Of a stretch of DNA of 64,000 bases, positions 45,926-58,226 are shown in pieces; positions within the stretch are counted from its first letter, which is position 1, and every line of letters begins with the position of its first letter. The translations under genes and the position numbers were made by a program. Origin of the DNA: Lathyrus oleraceus (Eukaryota; Streptophyta; Magnoliopsida; Fabales; Fabaceae); NCBI RefSeq assembly GCF_024323335.1, contig NC_066580.1, positions 254,858,977 through 254,922,976 on the forward strand, given 5' to 3'. The notes beneath the pieces are model-generated. The model ran no database searches. It was not told the origin of the DNA and saw nothing but the letters and a program-made list of their open reading frames with translations.

Positions 45926-47139
45926 CAGTTTGGATTTGTTGATCCTAGCAGGATATCTGAACAGACGAGCTATGCGCACCGGTTGACACCTACAAAACAA
46001 CAAATGGGTTAGTATGACTCACACATGCAATGTCTATCCGTACCAGGAATATTCTGTCCTTTGATTCTAGCGTCACTGAGACAAATAATTTTTCATCAAT
46101 AACATTCTGACATCTGGATGTCTCTCAACCAGAATCTCAATCAAAAATGGACCCTGAGTACGGATAGACATGAGTTGAATGCAGATGAATGCAGGATGGG
46201 AATGATGCAAATGCATGAATGCAGGTCACTGTGCCATCAAGTCAACTGAAGAACCATCAAGTCTCTGAACCAGTCACAGCCATCTGAGGGACTAAGTCAC
46301 CATAAATCCAACTTGGGGAATTCCGAAATAAACGGAACCGAAGATTACATCACTATCATCACAGGAACATCCACTGAACGGACGACGACCAGATCCTCTG
46401 AACGAGTACTCTCAAATTCAACCCGGGGATCCGAAATAAACGGAACCCGCAGATAGATACCAGGGTCAAACCTCCGGCGTCTCGAAATAAAGATCCATAA
46501 ATCCGACTTATAAATAGGACTCTGATCAACAGCTGAACCAATAATCACCAACAAAGTCACCCACAGAACATGCATCTGTAAGAATCAACCCTCCCCTCAC
46601 AGGTAAATTCTAATCAGGTCATCCTAAGGCGGATAATGGTCTCGACAATCGGGCAAAGATACTCAACGGGTTTGCCCTTTCGGGTGTGCCGTTGCAGCTC
46701 TCTTAAGATCGTCTAAACCAAAGATCCGGGAAAGAACGGTCACCGAAGTCAATAGCCCAGATGAGATCACCGAACCTGAGTGGAATAACTCCAAACGGAA
46801 GGACTTTCTCAAATGAACCTCGTCCGGCTGTGGTGACATGTCGCAACAGCATGCTGATACAGCAAGTGAGGAGACATGAGACCACGCTAATCCTAGGTGT
46901 ATACTCGGGCCTGGGTTTTAGCCCCACTCAGAACACCCACCCCAAACAGAGGAACCACCTGTACAGAAGACAACTTAATGACAGTATGATGCATGCAAAC
47001 AGATATGCATTTATATACAACATAATAATCATGAATGCAATAAATAGAGCAACACAAGCAACCTAAACCCTATCCTAGAGAGCGCTAGGACTTACTCGCT
47101 TAGGGAAGAGGGACCAGCAAGAGGTCAACTTCTCTATTG
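45926..47139 (-). other. 5' leader of D, left copy
   Basis: 1.2 kb without ORF1. It ends (sense) with the branch-point-like TACTAAC (46008-46014) and a polypyrimidine-TAG acceptor (45990-45992) just before the gag frame. Homologous to 59520-60733. Confidence 0.6.
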
Positions 47140-47157
47140 TCCCCAGCAGAGTCGCCA
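47140..47157 (-). promoter_or_regulatory. PBS of the left D element
   Basis: Sense TGGCGACTCTGCTGGGGA, two bases from LTR copy 2. Confidence 0.85.
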
Positions 47158-50144
47158 GCTGTCGCATTACGCGAAAAACCGGCGGGAAACGAAAACAACA
47201 GAGCCGCCACCGTGCGTTATTTATCCCAAAAGAGGGAAAGGAAACGCTCGAAGTAAACCTGGAAAGGACATGGTCTCGCGACCAAAGAGAATGGGATCGG
47301 GAGTCGGTTATGCGAAGGGAAGGTATTAGCACCCCTACGCATCCGTCGTACTCGACGGGATCCACGCACAAAAGGAAGGAATATGGTTGCTAAACACTGC
47401 TCAAACAAACATCAAACATTGGCTGAAAGAGACACAAGAAAACAAACAAAACTGACTCAGCAGGATATCGCATCCTGGGCCTACGTAGTCTATCAGGCAT
47501 AGACATCAGAGTCGACGTAGTTCGGACAGGGGGAAACATGCTCGCTAGGATGTCGCATCATATGCATACGTATCTTCTTGGACTAAGAAGAATCAGAGCA
47601 TCCGTAGCTCGGCTAACACAAACAAACAAAACAACACAGGAAATCGACTGCCAATCGCTGGGCTTACGTCAAACTCCACACAAAAACAGGCAAACATGGA
47701 ATCTGAATGCCAATCGCTGGTCTTACATCAGACTCCGAACCAAACACACGCACACTGGAAACCAAATGCCAATCGTTGGGCTTACATCGGACTCCAAGCA
47801 CACAACAAGAGGATACGGATTGCCAATCGTTGGGCTTACATCCATCTCCTAACACACACAAAGACGAAACAAAAAGGGCGCCCGGAGAGATCAGCTCATC
47901 TCCTGCCTACGTACCTCATCTGGTATGAGGATCAGGGCGACGTATTTCCCCTACGCAGGGACAAAGGACTAGCCTAACCAGATAACAAAGGGAGACACAA
48001 CTAGGGAGACTACGACTCGAGCCTAGATGTTATCATGCATATCATCCCTAAGTTAAGGTTGCTATCTAACTTGCACAGGGAGCAAGCTATCCTAAACAGC
48101 ACAGGCAAAGCAAACAAACACAAATAGCACACACTATATACACACAAAGTGGGCTCACACAAGGGTTAGGCTGCAAAAGCAAGCCAACTGTAATCGGGTG
48201 ATGTTAGCTCTTAACCCTAACATTGAGAGTTAGGGTGAAGCAGATGAAATAGGAAGTGAGGGGTGTGCCTCACAGCTCTTATCCCTGGCCTGGGAGAGCT
48301 TTAGACAAAAGAATGTGTGGGTTCAGAAAGTGGGAACCCTTCTACACATATGACTGACACAATTGTACAACTGTACAAGGATCTTGGGTTAATATCCACA
48401 ATGCATCAACACAGTGGTGTGAGCAGAGGGATGACTCAACTGAATAGCAGGAGATGGATTGCACATCTCTTGTATCTGCCAATTGCCTTATCAAAGGTCT
48501 TTTCCTGCTTGGGGACAAAAATAAACAATCACAAGCATTGCCTCTTAAGGAGGACTTCAGACAGGTGCCTAGTCAAGTAACAGGCCAGGTCTTCCAGACT
48601 ACATGGAGTCAGAGACATTATACCTCAATGCTCAAGCTATCAAGCAAAGCAAAATCAAGTTCACAAAGGAACTATAGCAACTAAGGTACCTGAAAACAAT
48701 CCAGCATAATCAATACATAACTCAAATAAAAGTCAAACAGACAGTGGTCAACAGTTAACTGTACACAGTCAAACAACAATCAAGCAAAGCAATGCACAAA
48801 GGTGCAAGCCACAAGGCCTAAGTACAAGTCTCAAAGCCTACAAAACAAACTCGAGGTTAGTCATAAACAAGCAATGGACCAACTCCAATTGAGTGCACAT
48901 CATCAAGTATAAGCAATTGTGCTCTTTGACCTAAAACAAAGCTCAAACATTAAGCACTAACCACTAGGACAAGGCCTAGGGTCAAAGAGGGAGAAATAAA
49001 CCAAAACAGAACATGAAAATTGGCATAAATCAAGTTCAATCAATTAAGAACAACATCCAAGTGGTCCCATATTCATGTCATCAACCAATTTCATTTCATA
49101 AAGCATTTAGTGCAAAGCATGCAATTTGAAAGCTCATAGAACCAAGCAGAATGATTCAATCCACATCAACTCAAAAACACTTCAATAAATCTCAAGAAAA
49201 ATCATGGTTAAACAGAACTCGTAACATGACCAACACACCAAATTTCAAGTCATTTGGACAAGGGGAAGCAAGTCAAATAAAATCCATAAGTCAAGGCATG
49301 GCAAAACAAGCTCAAATGAAGCACAAATTCATACATCAACTTCACACAAGCATAAAACAGAATCCAAACATGATAAATGCATCAAACCAAAGCCATGGCA
49401 AACTTCAAGGTGTCTAGAATACATGTACAAAATTTCAGGTCCATCCAATAAACATCAAGCATTTCACAAATCTTTTAAGATCATGACTCACAAAAGGTAC
49501 ACAAATGGTCAAATAGAGGATAAATTCTCAAACAAATCGAAATTGCACCCAAAAAATCTACAAAAATTCACAAGCAAACTTAACATCCGTGAGTATCATC
49601 ATGCAAAAATTCAGATCATTTGAAGTTCATATGGCATGGCAAATAAAATCAACAAATTGGACAAGAAATGGTGTGACACACATTATCACACCTCCAATGA
49701 TCAGCTCATATCTCAACAACCAAGCATGCTAAAAATACAAACTCAAGGCCAAAAGATCAAACAAAGTGTCTAGATTACACATGTAAATTTTCAGAAGCAT
49801 TGGATTAAGCATCATTATTTCACAATGGAAATGGAAAGCAAGGTACATGAAAGCATAAGCATGAACAAACCCTAGGCAATTTAAAAATCCACACGTGCAC
49901 AATTTCTGGAAAAAATATCAAAAAAAAGTAGAGATCATGATGAGAACAATGGAAAAAATCTCATCTCAATTGGACAAATATTTTTGGAGTTATGAATTTT
50001 TTAATGTGGAGAAAAAAATAAAAACACAATGAACAATAGTACATGAACATGGATGAATAAATGAGCTAAAATGCCAAAAGCACAAAATGGGAATGCCTTG
50101 GACCAGGATCGAACCGAGTTGGTTTTTAAATGCGGCGCCCTCAC

Positions 50145-50165
50145 AATGAAACGCCGCGTTTCATT
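50145..50165. other. Perfect 9-bp hairpin in D LTR
   Basis: AATGAAACG, loop CCG, CGTTTCATT; also at 63739-63759. It lies just beside a GGTTCGATCC T-arm-like motif (minus strand, near 50107-50116). Confidence 0.7.
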
Positions 50166-50974
50166 AAAGGTGAGGTGGCAAGGAGAAACGCTCGTGACCA
50201 ATGAAAATGCCATGCTGTACTACATGCAACCAATACATGCGCATAAACAAGAAATTACATGCAGCAAGGGCAAATGAAGAACAAACACAAATTCTGGAAT
50301 GAAAACCTAATTTGTTCATCGCGTTCATCATTCAAATTCCAGGTCAAGAACAAATGTCACCAAAATCAACAAACAATACACCAATAGCTTCGTCTTATCA
50401 TGCACATCAACAATCTAAGATCCATTAAACCTAATTCATGCTAACATGTCCAGATCGAGCAGAAAAAAGATTTACATCTCAAACTTAGATTCACAATATC
50501 TCATTCAATTCTCAATGAAAATCAATGCCACAAAGCTCAGAATACTCATGGATACAAGATCTACAAAACGCATAGCATAATTTCATGAATCTTGAGACTC
50601 GAATCCTGACCTTAATTGAAGAGCAGTAGTGTAATCGTGGTTTTTTGGCTTTGGAAAGGTGAAACAGAAGTTCTTTAATGCTCAGGTAGATGAATGTATG
50701 AAGATCCAATGCTCAATTATGCTTGAAGTAGCTCAAATCAACAGCTTCCATGGATGAAGCTTGATGCAACAGTTCCAAATTCTGGTCAATAATGATGAAC
50801 TCTTGCTTGCAGAAGATTCAATAACACTTGTGAATGATGAATCAATGAAAAATAAGCAAAGGATCGTGCAAAATTTGGAGGAAAAGTTCAGAGAAAAAGT
50901 TCTTGAGATTTTGTGTTTGGATCTAGATCTGGTTCAGATGATGTGTTAATCCCAAATTCAGTTAGAATTATCCT

Positions 50975-50982
50975 TATATATG
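50975..50982 (-). promoter_or_regulatory. TATA box in D LTR copy 2
   Basis: Sense TATATAAG within the LTR, in the position corresponding to the A TATA box. Confidence 0.5.
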
Positions 50983-52003
50983 TGCTGTTAATCCTTCTCT
51001 TAATCCCAATTAGCCAAATGCAAATGAAATTAGGGAAATGAAGTGTTATGGCAAATTTGGCTCATTCACCTTATGTGCATGAAGTGCATGCTACAGTGCA
51101 CGTTTTTCTGTCCAATTCAACTCAAAATGTCATTTGGAGGCAAAGGCAAGTGAAATTATGTGTGGAAAATACTTAATTCTCAAAATGAACTTTTCCCTCC
51201 AAATTTCAAATTCAAATCAAGTGAAAAATGCCATATTTTTGTAATGAGATTTGATGAATGGTAATGCATGATTTAGATAGAAGAGATCAAGAGTGAAATG
51301 TTCCAAAAAGAACCACCTGATTTGGCCATTTGGTGTGAAAGTTATGCTAGCTTGAAGTTCAAAATCCATTAACAATAATTTGATCATAATTCTTCAACCA
51401 CAAATGAGAAATGGATGTTCTTGGACTTTTTAGAAAGGTGAGAGCAAGATCTTCAACTTTCATGTTGGACAAAATTTCATTTGAAGCTTTCTTGGACATG
51501 TAAACTTGAGGAGAAGACCTTTCCATTTTTGGCAATTTGAAATTACAGGTCACTTACTATTTTGGGAAACTATTCATCTGACCTCAAATTCTTCAATCTT
51601 GATCTTTGAAATGTCAAATGAGACTTGTATGGACATGAATGAAGCCTTTCAAACCATTTCCCACCTTCAAATCCATGATTTCATGCACAATTGACTTTGC
51701 TTGACTTTCTAGGGTTTCAGATGAAATTCAGCTTGACTGTTGAGCTTTGATCATCCAATCCTTGGCCAAACCACTTCAAAATGATCCCTAGGTCATATGA
51801 ACTTGATGAACCAACCTTAGGGCTTTGCCTCAATAGGAATTGCACTTGCTTGTTTGCACAATTGGATCTCCTGACCAGTCTTGACTGATGGCTTGCACTT
51901 GGGCAAAGGACAATGCAATGTTATGCAGTGGACAATGTAATGTTAATGAACTAATCATGAAAATGTATGTACAAAATGGGAGGTGCAAATTTGAGGTGCT
52001 ACA

Positions 52004-52019
52004 GCTGCCCCTATTCAAT
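52004..52019 (-). promoter_or_regulatory. Polypurine tract of D
   Basis: Sense ATTGAATAGGGGCAGC then LTR TGTAGCACC. Confidence 0.75.
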
Positions 52020-52381
52020 CAACTGGGAACCCGAACGGATGATAGCAACGGTTGTCAGACTTTCAGGGTAAACAGGGATTGAATACCGAAGAACCGTAGG
52101 AATTTGCACACTGCGGGGATCCACGAACGGAAACGTCCACTGGGATCTGATATTTATTACTGGGGATTTCTATTTTCTCTCAAGGGTACAACCACCTCCA
52201 GACATCGAAGGACGATGAATGGGAATAGAAATCACAACTAGCTGCCAACGGACAACTAGGAAAAACTCAACATTTACCGAGACCAACAGAGAGGTAACTC
52301 TACTGGGGACGACCAGGAAAAACTCGACGTTTACCAAAACCAACGGAGAGGTAACCAGACATCAGCGGATGACTGGGAAAG

Positions 52382-52726
52382 ACTCGACCGGACGCCAACG
52401 GACGAACGGGAGAAGCTCGACGTTTATCGACACCAACGGAGAAGGAGAAGACTCGACCAGACGTCAACGGACGAAAGGGAGAAGCTCGACGTTTATCGAC
52501 ACCAACGGAGAGGGAGAAAACTCAACCAGACGTCAACGGACGAACGGGAGAAGCTCGACGTTTATCGACACCAACGGAGAAGGAGAAAACTCGACCAGAC
52601 GTCAACGGACGAACGGGAGAAGCTCGACGTTTATCGACACCAACGGAGAAGGAGAAAACTCGACCAGACGTCAACGGACGAACGGGAGAAGCTCGACGTT
52701 TATCGACACCAACGGAGAAGGAGAAA
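52382..52726. repeat. 69-bp tandem repeat, five units
   Basis: Units begin ACTCGACC or ACTCAACC at 52382, 52451, 52520, 52589 and 52658, exactly 69 bp apart, and are nearly identical, indicating recent expansion. Each contains the hairpin CGTC-AACG-GACG (CGCC in the first unit). Confidence 0.95.
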
Positions 52727-55595
52727 ACTTCACTAAGGAAGGGATACAACAACTGGAAACCGAATAGGACGCCTACCGACGACTCTACTGGGGATTCTGG
52801 GTTGGGAATATACCAGACATAAACGAATGACTGGGGAATAGGGTATACAATCAGACGTCAACGGACGAATGAGAAAAACTCAACGTTTATCGAAACCAAC
52901 GGAGAGGTGACCCTTCTGGGGGAATCAACAGTCATTAACAAATGATCTGTGGGGAATCAACAGCCATTAACGAATGATCTGTGGGGAACAAGCCACTATA
53001 CGTCAACGGACGCATAGGAAAAACTCAATGTTTACCGACACCCACGGAGAGAGGTGAATCTTATTGGGGATAATTCAACTAGACGTCCACGACGAATAGG
53101 AAAAACTCAACGTTTATCGAGACCAACGGAGAGGTGACCTCTAGGGAGGGTAAAGATGTTACGAACATCGAAAGATGATGTTTACCGACATCAAAATAAG
53201 ACCAGACATCAACGAATGACTGGGAAAGACTCGAAGTGTACACCGAAAGATGATGTTGACCGACACCAAAGAAAACTAGACATTGACCGATGACCGGGGG
53301 TGAGATTCGATGTTTACCGACACCGAAAGATGGTGTTTACCGACACCAAAGAAACAACACACGCGGGTGCTGACATGACATTGATCAATATCACAAGATG
53401 ACATCTATATATGTCGGGGCAAGGCTAAACACTTGCTGGGGATCTCACTGGGGGAAAACAGGCTTTCCTTTCACCAATGGATGAGGAAATAAACCTCTCT
53501 GGGGTATCAATTCTGAATGCTATCAGGAGCCACTGTACCAAACGTGCTGTACAGATATTGAACACAATCCGCCTCTGCCGGGGATAAGGTCTGATGGTTA
53601 ACACATGAATGCATATGTTTGAATATTTCTATGGCGTAATGCTCCATTATGAATGGAAATGCTACGCATTTTGAGGATGCAATGATCATTATATGCAAAA
53701 TGCAAAATGATGAACTCCGCTGGGGAACCAAACTGATCCGATACTCCAACTCTGTGGGGAGACTTTGCTTGAGGAATACTCTGCGGGGAGAGCACCGACT
53801 TCTCACTCGTGCTGGAGAAACAACACTGATGCTGTGGAAAGGATAGACTCCACTGGGGACAACCTTCACAGGACCCAATCCACTCGAGGAAACAATCCAT
53901 ACAACTTTGCTGAAGAATACCCAACGGCGACTGCGCTGAGGAACCATCAATGCTACTCCACTGGCGAAGTAATAAGGCGACTCTCTAGCGAAGTAATGAA
54001 ACTACTTGCTGGGGAGTAACAAGGCGACTTGCTAGGGACAACCAGGCGACTTCACTAGGGAGAGCCAACCACTCCACAGGTAGGATAAACTCTGCTTTGG
54101 GAAATAAACGCTACTTCGCTGGGGACGACCCATCCAATCCACAGGTAGGATAGACTCAGCTGGGGATGCAGATATCACTCCGCTACGGAAAACTCATCTA
54201 ACCCATAGGTAAGATAAATTCTGCTGGAGAAAAAATTTCTTTGAACCCGCTCCACTCGGGGACTTGCTGAGGAAAATTATCAACACAAACCTCTGCTCGG
54301 GAGATCTGCTAGGGGAAGCCGCTCTGTTGGGGATAACACACCACTCTGCTGGGGAAGAGCACAACTCTGGTGGGGGAAAGATATACCAAACTGTGCTGGA
54401 GATAGACATCCACAACCCTGCTGGGGATAAGCGCTCACGACCACGCTGGGGATAACAATACTTCAAACCCGACTGCCGGGGGATCATTCGCTGACACCTC
54501 CGCTGGGGAATACAACCTCCTTCCAACTCAGTGGGGATCATCCAACTTCAAACTCAGCTGGGAACTCAACAACTGGGGAAATCATCAAATACAGGCCTGC
54601 TGGGGATAGGCAATCCGTAGATCTGCAAGTGAATAGAAGGCACCATCCACAGACGCCCCCGCAGGGGAACATAGCTTTGACATCTTCTATACTTGCTTGG
54701 TGAAATATCTGCTGGGGAAACGTCCTCAACCCTTAGAAACATTCTGCCCCGACACTCCGACTAGGGACGTGGCAACCTTCAGGCTCACTGAGGAGACACC
54801 GATCTCGAATCGGTTAGGGAAATAATACTTTTAGACCCACTGGGGATATACGGCTTCTTGGACACGGCACACCTGTCGATTCGTCGAACATTGGCGTTCA
54901 TCATCCATCCACAGTGTCGACTTTCCACTTTTGAGAACTCCCAGACTCGTCTGGACTTTTCTGATTTATCACCTTGTATTCCCGGCTCCTCCGTACTTCA
55001 CAGAGACCGAACTCCTGGGATTCATACAAACTTTCCAGTCATCAGACTTTGAAGAGTCTTCTTGATTAACCTTCCAGGATCGTTGTCGTAATCCTTCACC
55101 GTCCTTTCACTATTCATCCATCCCTTGCCCCTGGTCAGGCTCTGCAGGGACCTCTTTTTTGTCAACAGATTTACTTCACGACCCGCCAGTGAATGAAGAC
55201 CTCTAACAGCACCTGCACAAGAGATTGTTAGATAAAAGCGTGCCCCAGGCGTGTACCATATTTCAACACCTAGGTCACACAAACTTCCGAATAAGATTTC
55301 CAGATTTCAATCTTATAAGCATGCATCGGCAGGGATCTCCATGTTTCAAAATGCAAATATTCTTATCAAAATAACCGGATGTTTTCGTAATCAAAGCGGT
55401 AATGAAGACAAAAACAAAATTATTTGAATGAACACGCATTTATTGACTAAACAAAAGGGTGGCTCAGAACCGAGCAACACTCAGGAAGCAAACCCTGAAA
55501 AGAGGTGATTGCGCACAAAAGGAAAAAATCTATCCTAATGGCAACGTGAAACCGTGATCTCATCGGGTTCCAACTCGGTTACACCCCATATGTCC

Positions 55596-56117
55596 TCAAG
55601 ACTTTCCATACTTTCGGCCTTCTGAACAAGACGCTTCTGATCGATCTCTGTCTAGGATTGTCCAAGTCATATTCAAAGCACAAACGATCATGCTAGACGC
55701 AGTGGTTCGTTTCATCCCTCTTTTGCCTGGACCGCCCTTTCGGGTTTCAATCCACCGGGATACCCATTTTTGCCCAAGTCGCCCTCGTGGGGTCTCCGAC
55801 TTTCCGGGTGTACATTTTTCTCTTTTATTATCCCTAACTTTTGCCCGAACCCTTTCTCTTTTTTTCTTGGTTCGCCGGGATGCCCTTTTTTTCCTGGACT
55901 CTTTTATTCTTTTTGTCCAGCGGGTCTCTTTTACGAAGTATCTTTTAACTGCGTCCGCATTCACAAGGGATGGAAAACTTTCGTCATCCGTGGTCGTCAA
56001 CAACAAGGCTCTGCCAGAGAAAACCTTCTTGACCATGGATGGACATTCATGACTGTATATCCACTGGCCCCACGATCGTTGAGGAGGAAGGATCCTTTTC
56101 AACAATAACTCTTCCAC
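55596..56117 (-). pseudogene. Integrase C-terminus of D (relic)
   Basis: Recognisable pieces are VKKVFSGRALLLTT (the GPY/F-region neighbour) and VNADAVKRYFVKE near 55930, aligning with B's GGALIFTT and VNADAIKKYFV. The normal stop after YFV is lost, so the frame runs into the pyrimidine block (55700-55925) as a Lys/Arg-rich tail. The integrase core is missing. Confidence 0.75.
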
Positions 56118-56449
56118 GTGGTATGCATGAGGTCACACTTTCATTCCACAACGCGCTTCACTCACCGGGTACAACTGCCCCACGATAAGTAACTGTCAAC
56201 CCTTTTCCTCAATCAGGCTCAACACGTCATACCGAGTCCTTGTCCACCCAGCCTTTTCTAATTTCATGTCCACTAGGACTCTTCACAATGAGACCTAGAC
56301 CTCAGTATGTAATATCACTCCATACCTGAATGAGAAGGCGTTGCCCCAATAGATGCACGCATCGAGGTTCGGTACCCGGGATACAAAATTCGTACTCAGC
56401 CACCAACGTTGGTGTATTCAAAGGGTATCTGGGACACACCAGCTCATTC

Positions 56450-56800
56450 ACCTTAAACTCCCCATCAGACATCAGAATCCGTTCGGATTCAGGGTCAGGC
56501 CCCTCCTCCGGGATCGGTTCCTCACAATCTTTCGATTTGAGTACCTCGAGATATCCTCATCAGGGAACTCAAACTTCCTTGGTTGAAAATCCTCCATGGG
56601 TTGCTGGACGAGATAATCATACAGTACACTCCTCTTGATTGCTTTCTGGGAGGTATACTGAATATTGTATTCAGTCAACATCATTTGCCCTTTCGCAACC
56701 CGTCCGGTCAATGCTAGCTTTTCAAGCACATACTTAAACAGATCCATCTTGGACATCCACAAAGTGATATGAACCAGCATATACTGTCTCAGTCGGCGAG
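56450..56800 (-). pseudogene. RNase H region of D (relic)
   Basis: SKMDLFKYVLEKLALTGRVA, MLTEYNIQYTSQKAIK and FPDEDI correspond to the end of the RNase H domain and the tether of Ogre/Tat-type pol. Flanking parts are lost or frameshifted. Confidence 0.7.
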
Positions 56801-57081
56801 CAGCCTATGCCAAAGTACATCAAGTTTTTTCGAGCAGTGAGTGTATTGTTTCACAGTCGATAAACTTTTTGCTTAGGTGAATTGCATGCTCTTTTCGACA
56901 AGACTCGTCATGCTGACCCATCACACCTCATAGACCCCTTGAGGACTGTCAAGTACTAGATTAACAGAATCAGAGGTTCCTGCAAATTATTCTTTTATCT
57001 GTGCCCCTTGGCAGTCATTATCCTACCTGACCGTTTGATCTCTTTTTTCGGTTCAGGCATTTCTTGCATTGCTTTTCTTTT

Positions 57082-57115
<34 letters not shown>

Positions 57116-57136
57116 CATGATCAACCTTGATTCCTC
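56801..57136 (-). other. Decayed pol sequence with a T30 tract
   Basis: No readable domain. It includes an uninterrupted run of 30 T on the plus strand at 57084-57113. Confidence 0.5.
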
Positions 57137-57963
57137 TTATCTGCTCACAATAAGCCTTAGCAACTTACCGGACAGCACTCCACAAGTGCACTGATTCGGA
57201 CCCAACAGTCTGAGTTGTCTCAACTGGTCAAACAACTTGATCAAATCCACCGGATGCCCCTCTCCTGCTCGGGGCTTTGTCATCATGTCCTCAACATGGC
57301 ATTCGCTTTCACGATGAATCATATCATGAAACAAAGTTACCCTTGACCTTTGCGACGCGGCACCGGCCTATTCGAGGCTGAATGGCAACATCTTATAACA
57401 AGAAATGGGCCCCTTGGTATGATGGACATTGTTTACTTCATATCATCTGGAAGCAGTTCAATTTGACCTTGGCCAAGAAAGCCATCCATGAAGGCAAACA
57501 CTGAGAATTAAGCGTACCCATACATCAATGTGGTCATCTTTCAGACTGGCTCTATTCACGCCTCGGTAGTCCGCACACATTCTCATCTTATCATCCTTTT
57601 CCGGCACCATCTTCCGTTTCTCTAGAGGACAGTCTTCTCTCAATGGTAGCTTGTGCCCTACGACATTGGCATTCCACCCTGGTGTATCTTGATGCAACCA
57701 GGCGGAGATATCACAACACTTTTCCAACAGGGCTACCATTCTGCTCTCGACTTGCCTCTGAAGCGGCCCTAATTTTCACTTTCTGACCTCGGCGGTGTCT
57801 GGAGTATCAATCTTGAATCACTCCTCGTGCGGTTGAATCACCCTCTCCTCTTGTTTCAACAACCTGGCTAATCCCAGCAGATCACAATCTTCTTCGCCTT
57901 CTTCTTCGGCATGATAGATCGGATTGTCGAAGTCATACAGAGGTGTAACCGAATTGTTATCAA
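57137..57963 (-). pseudogene. RT and pro-RT linker of D (relic)
   Basis: In sense: linker (NPIYHAEEEG, LLKQEERVIQPHEE), then DTPGWNANVVGHKLPL, MRMCADYRGVNRASLKDD, then after loss of sequence FHDMIHRE with the active-site segment reading HVED instead of YVDD, and FDQLRQLRLL. Frameshifts and deletions throughout; the catalytic Asp pair is altered, so no polymerase activity is expected. Confidence 0.8.
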
Positions 57964-57989
57964 TGAGATCAGGAGGATAATCACTTTTG

Positions 57990-58226
57990 AGGTCGGAACC
58001 AAGTGAATCAAAAGGAAAGAGAACGAAAAAAACATTGCCATTTTTATTTTTAAAACTGCAAAAATAAGTGAAAAACAGGGAACACCGCTTTTAATCACAA
58101 AAACATCCATTTATTACTGATGCAAAAATGTTGCAAAATGAAACACATGAGGTGGCGCTTACAATGGACCAGTACGTTTCGGGCAAAACGTATGGCTTTC
58201 ATGCAAACAAAATCAAGCCAGAAATA
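57990..58226 (-). other. Putative pol intron of D
   Basis: Lies between the reduced Gag-Pro stop and the RT linker, same position as 33780-34033 in B. Sense has a GAA-GTGTAG donor-like start and an acceptor-like TTATTTTTGCAG. Confidence 0.4.

Larger units (their letters stand above)
47160..52003 (-). repeat. Shared full-length LTR copy 2 of D
   Basis: 4,844 bp, TGTCGCATT ... GGTGCTACA. It is the 5' LTR for the left internal segment (PBS at 47140) and the 3' LTR for the right one (PPT at 52004). It carries hairpin modules (47462-47612, 47884-47947), the minisatellite, a 9-bp perfect hairpin at 50145-50165 and a TATA box at 50975-50982. Confidence 0.88.
52004..55560 (-). other. 3' UTR of D
   Basis: Non-coding. 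The first part (52200-53350) is built from CAACGGACGA / GTTTATCGACACC repeats, including the 69-bp array. The second part (53700-54860) has dozens of CTCTGCTGGGGA-type motifs on the plus strand, complementary in sense to the PBS. The plus-strand frame at 52219-52767 is antisense and only reflects a repeat period divisible by three. Confidence 0.75.

Noticed and set aside
47160..52003. LTR copy 2 of D as a solo LTR
   Set aside because: No flanking TSD; it has a PBS on one side and a PPT on the other.
52219..52767. 182-codon plus-strand ORF with perfect 23-residue repeats
   Set aside because: It is antisense to element D, lies in its 3' UTR and exists because the 69-bp repeat length is divisible by three.
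57084..57113. T30 run as the poly(A) tail of a retroposed gene
   Set aside because: Pol relics lie on both sides in the same orientation, with no insert or TSD visible.
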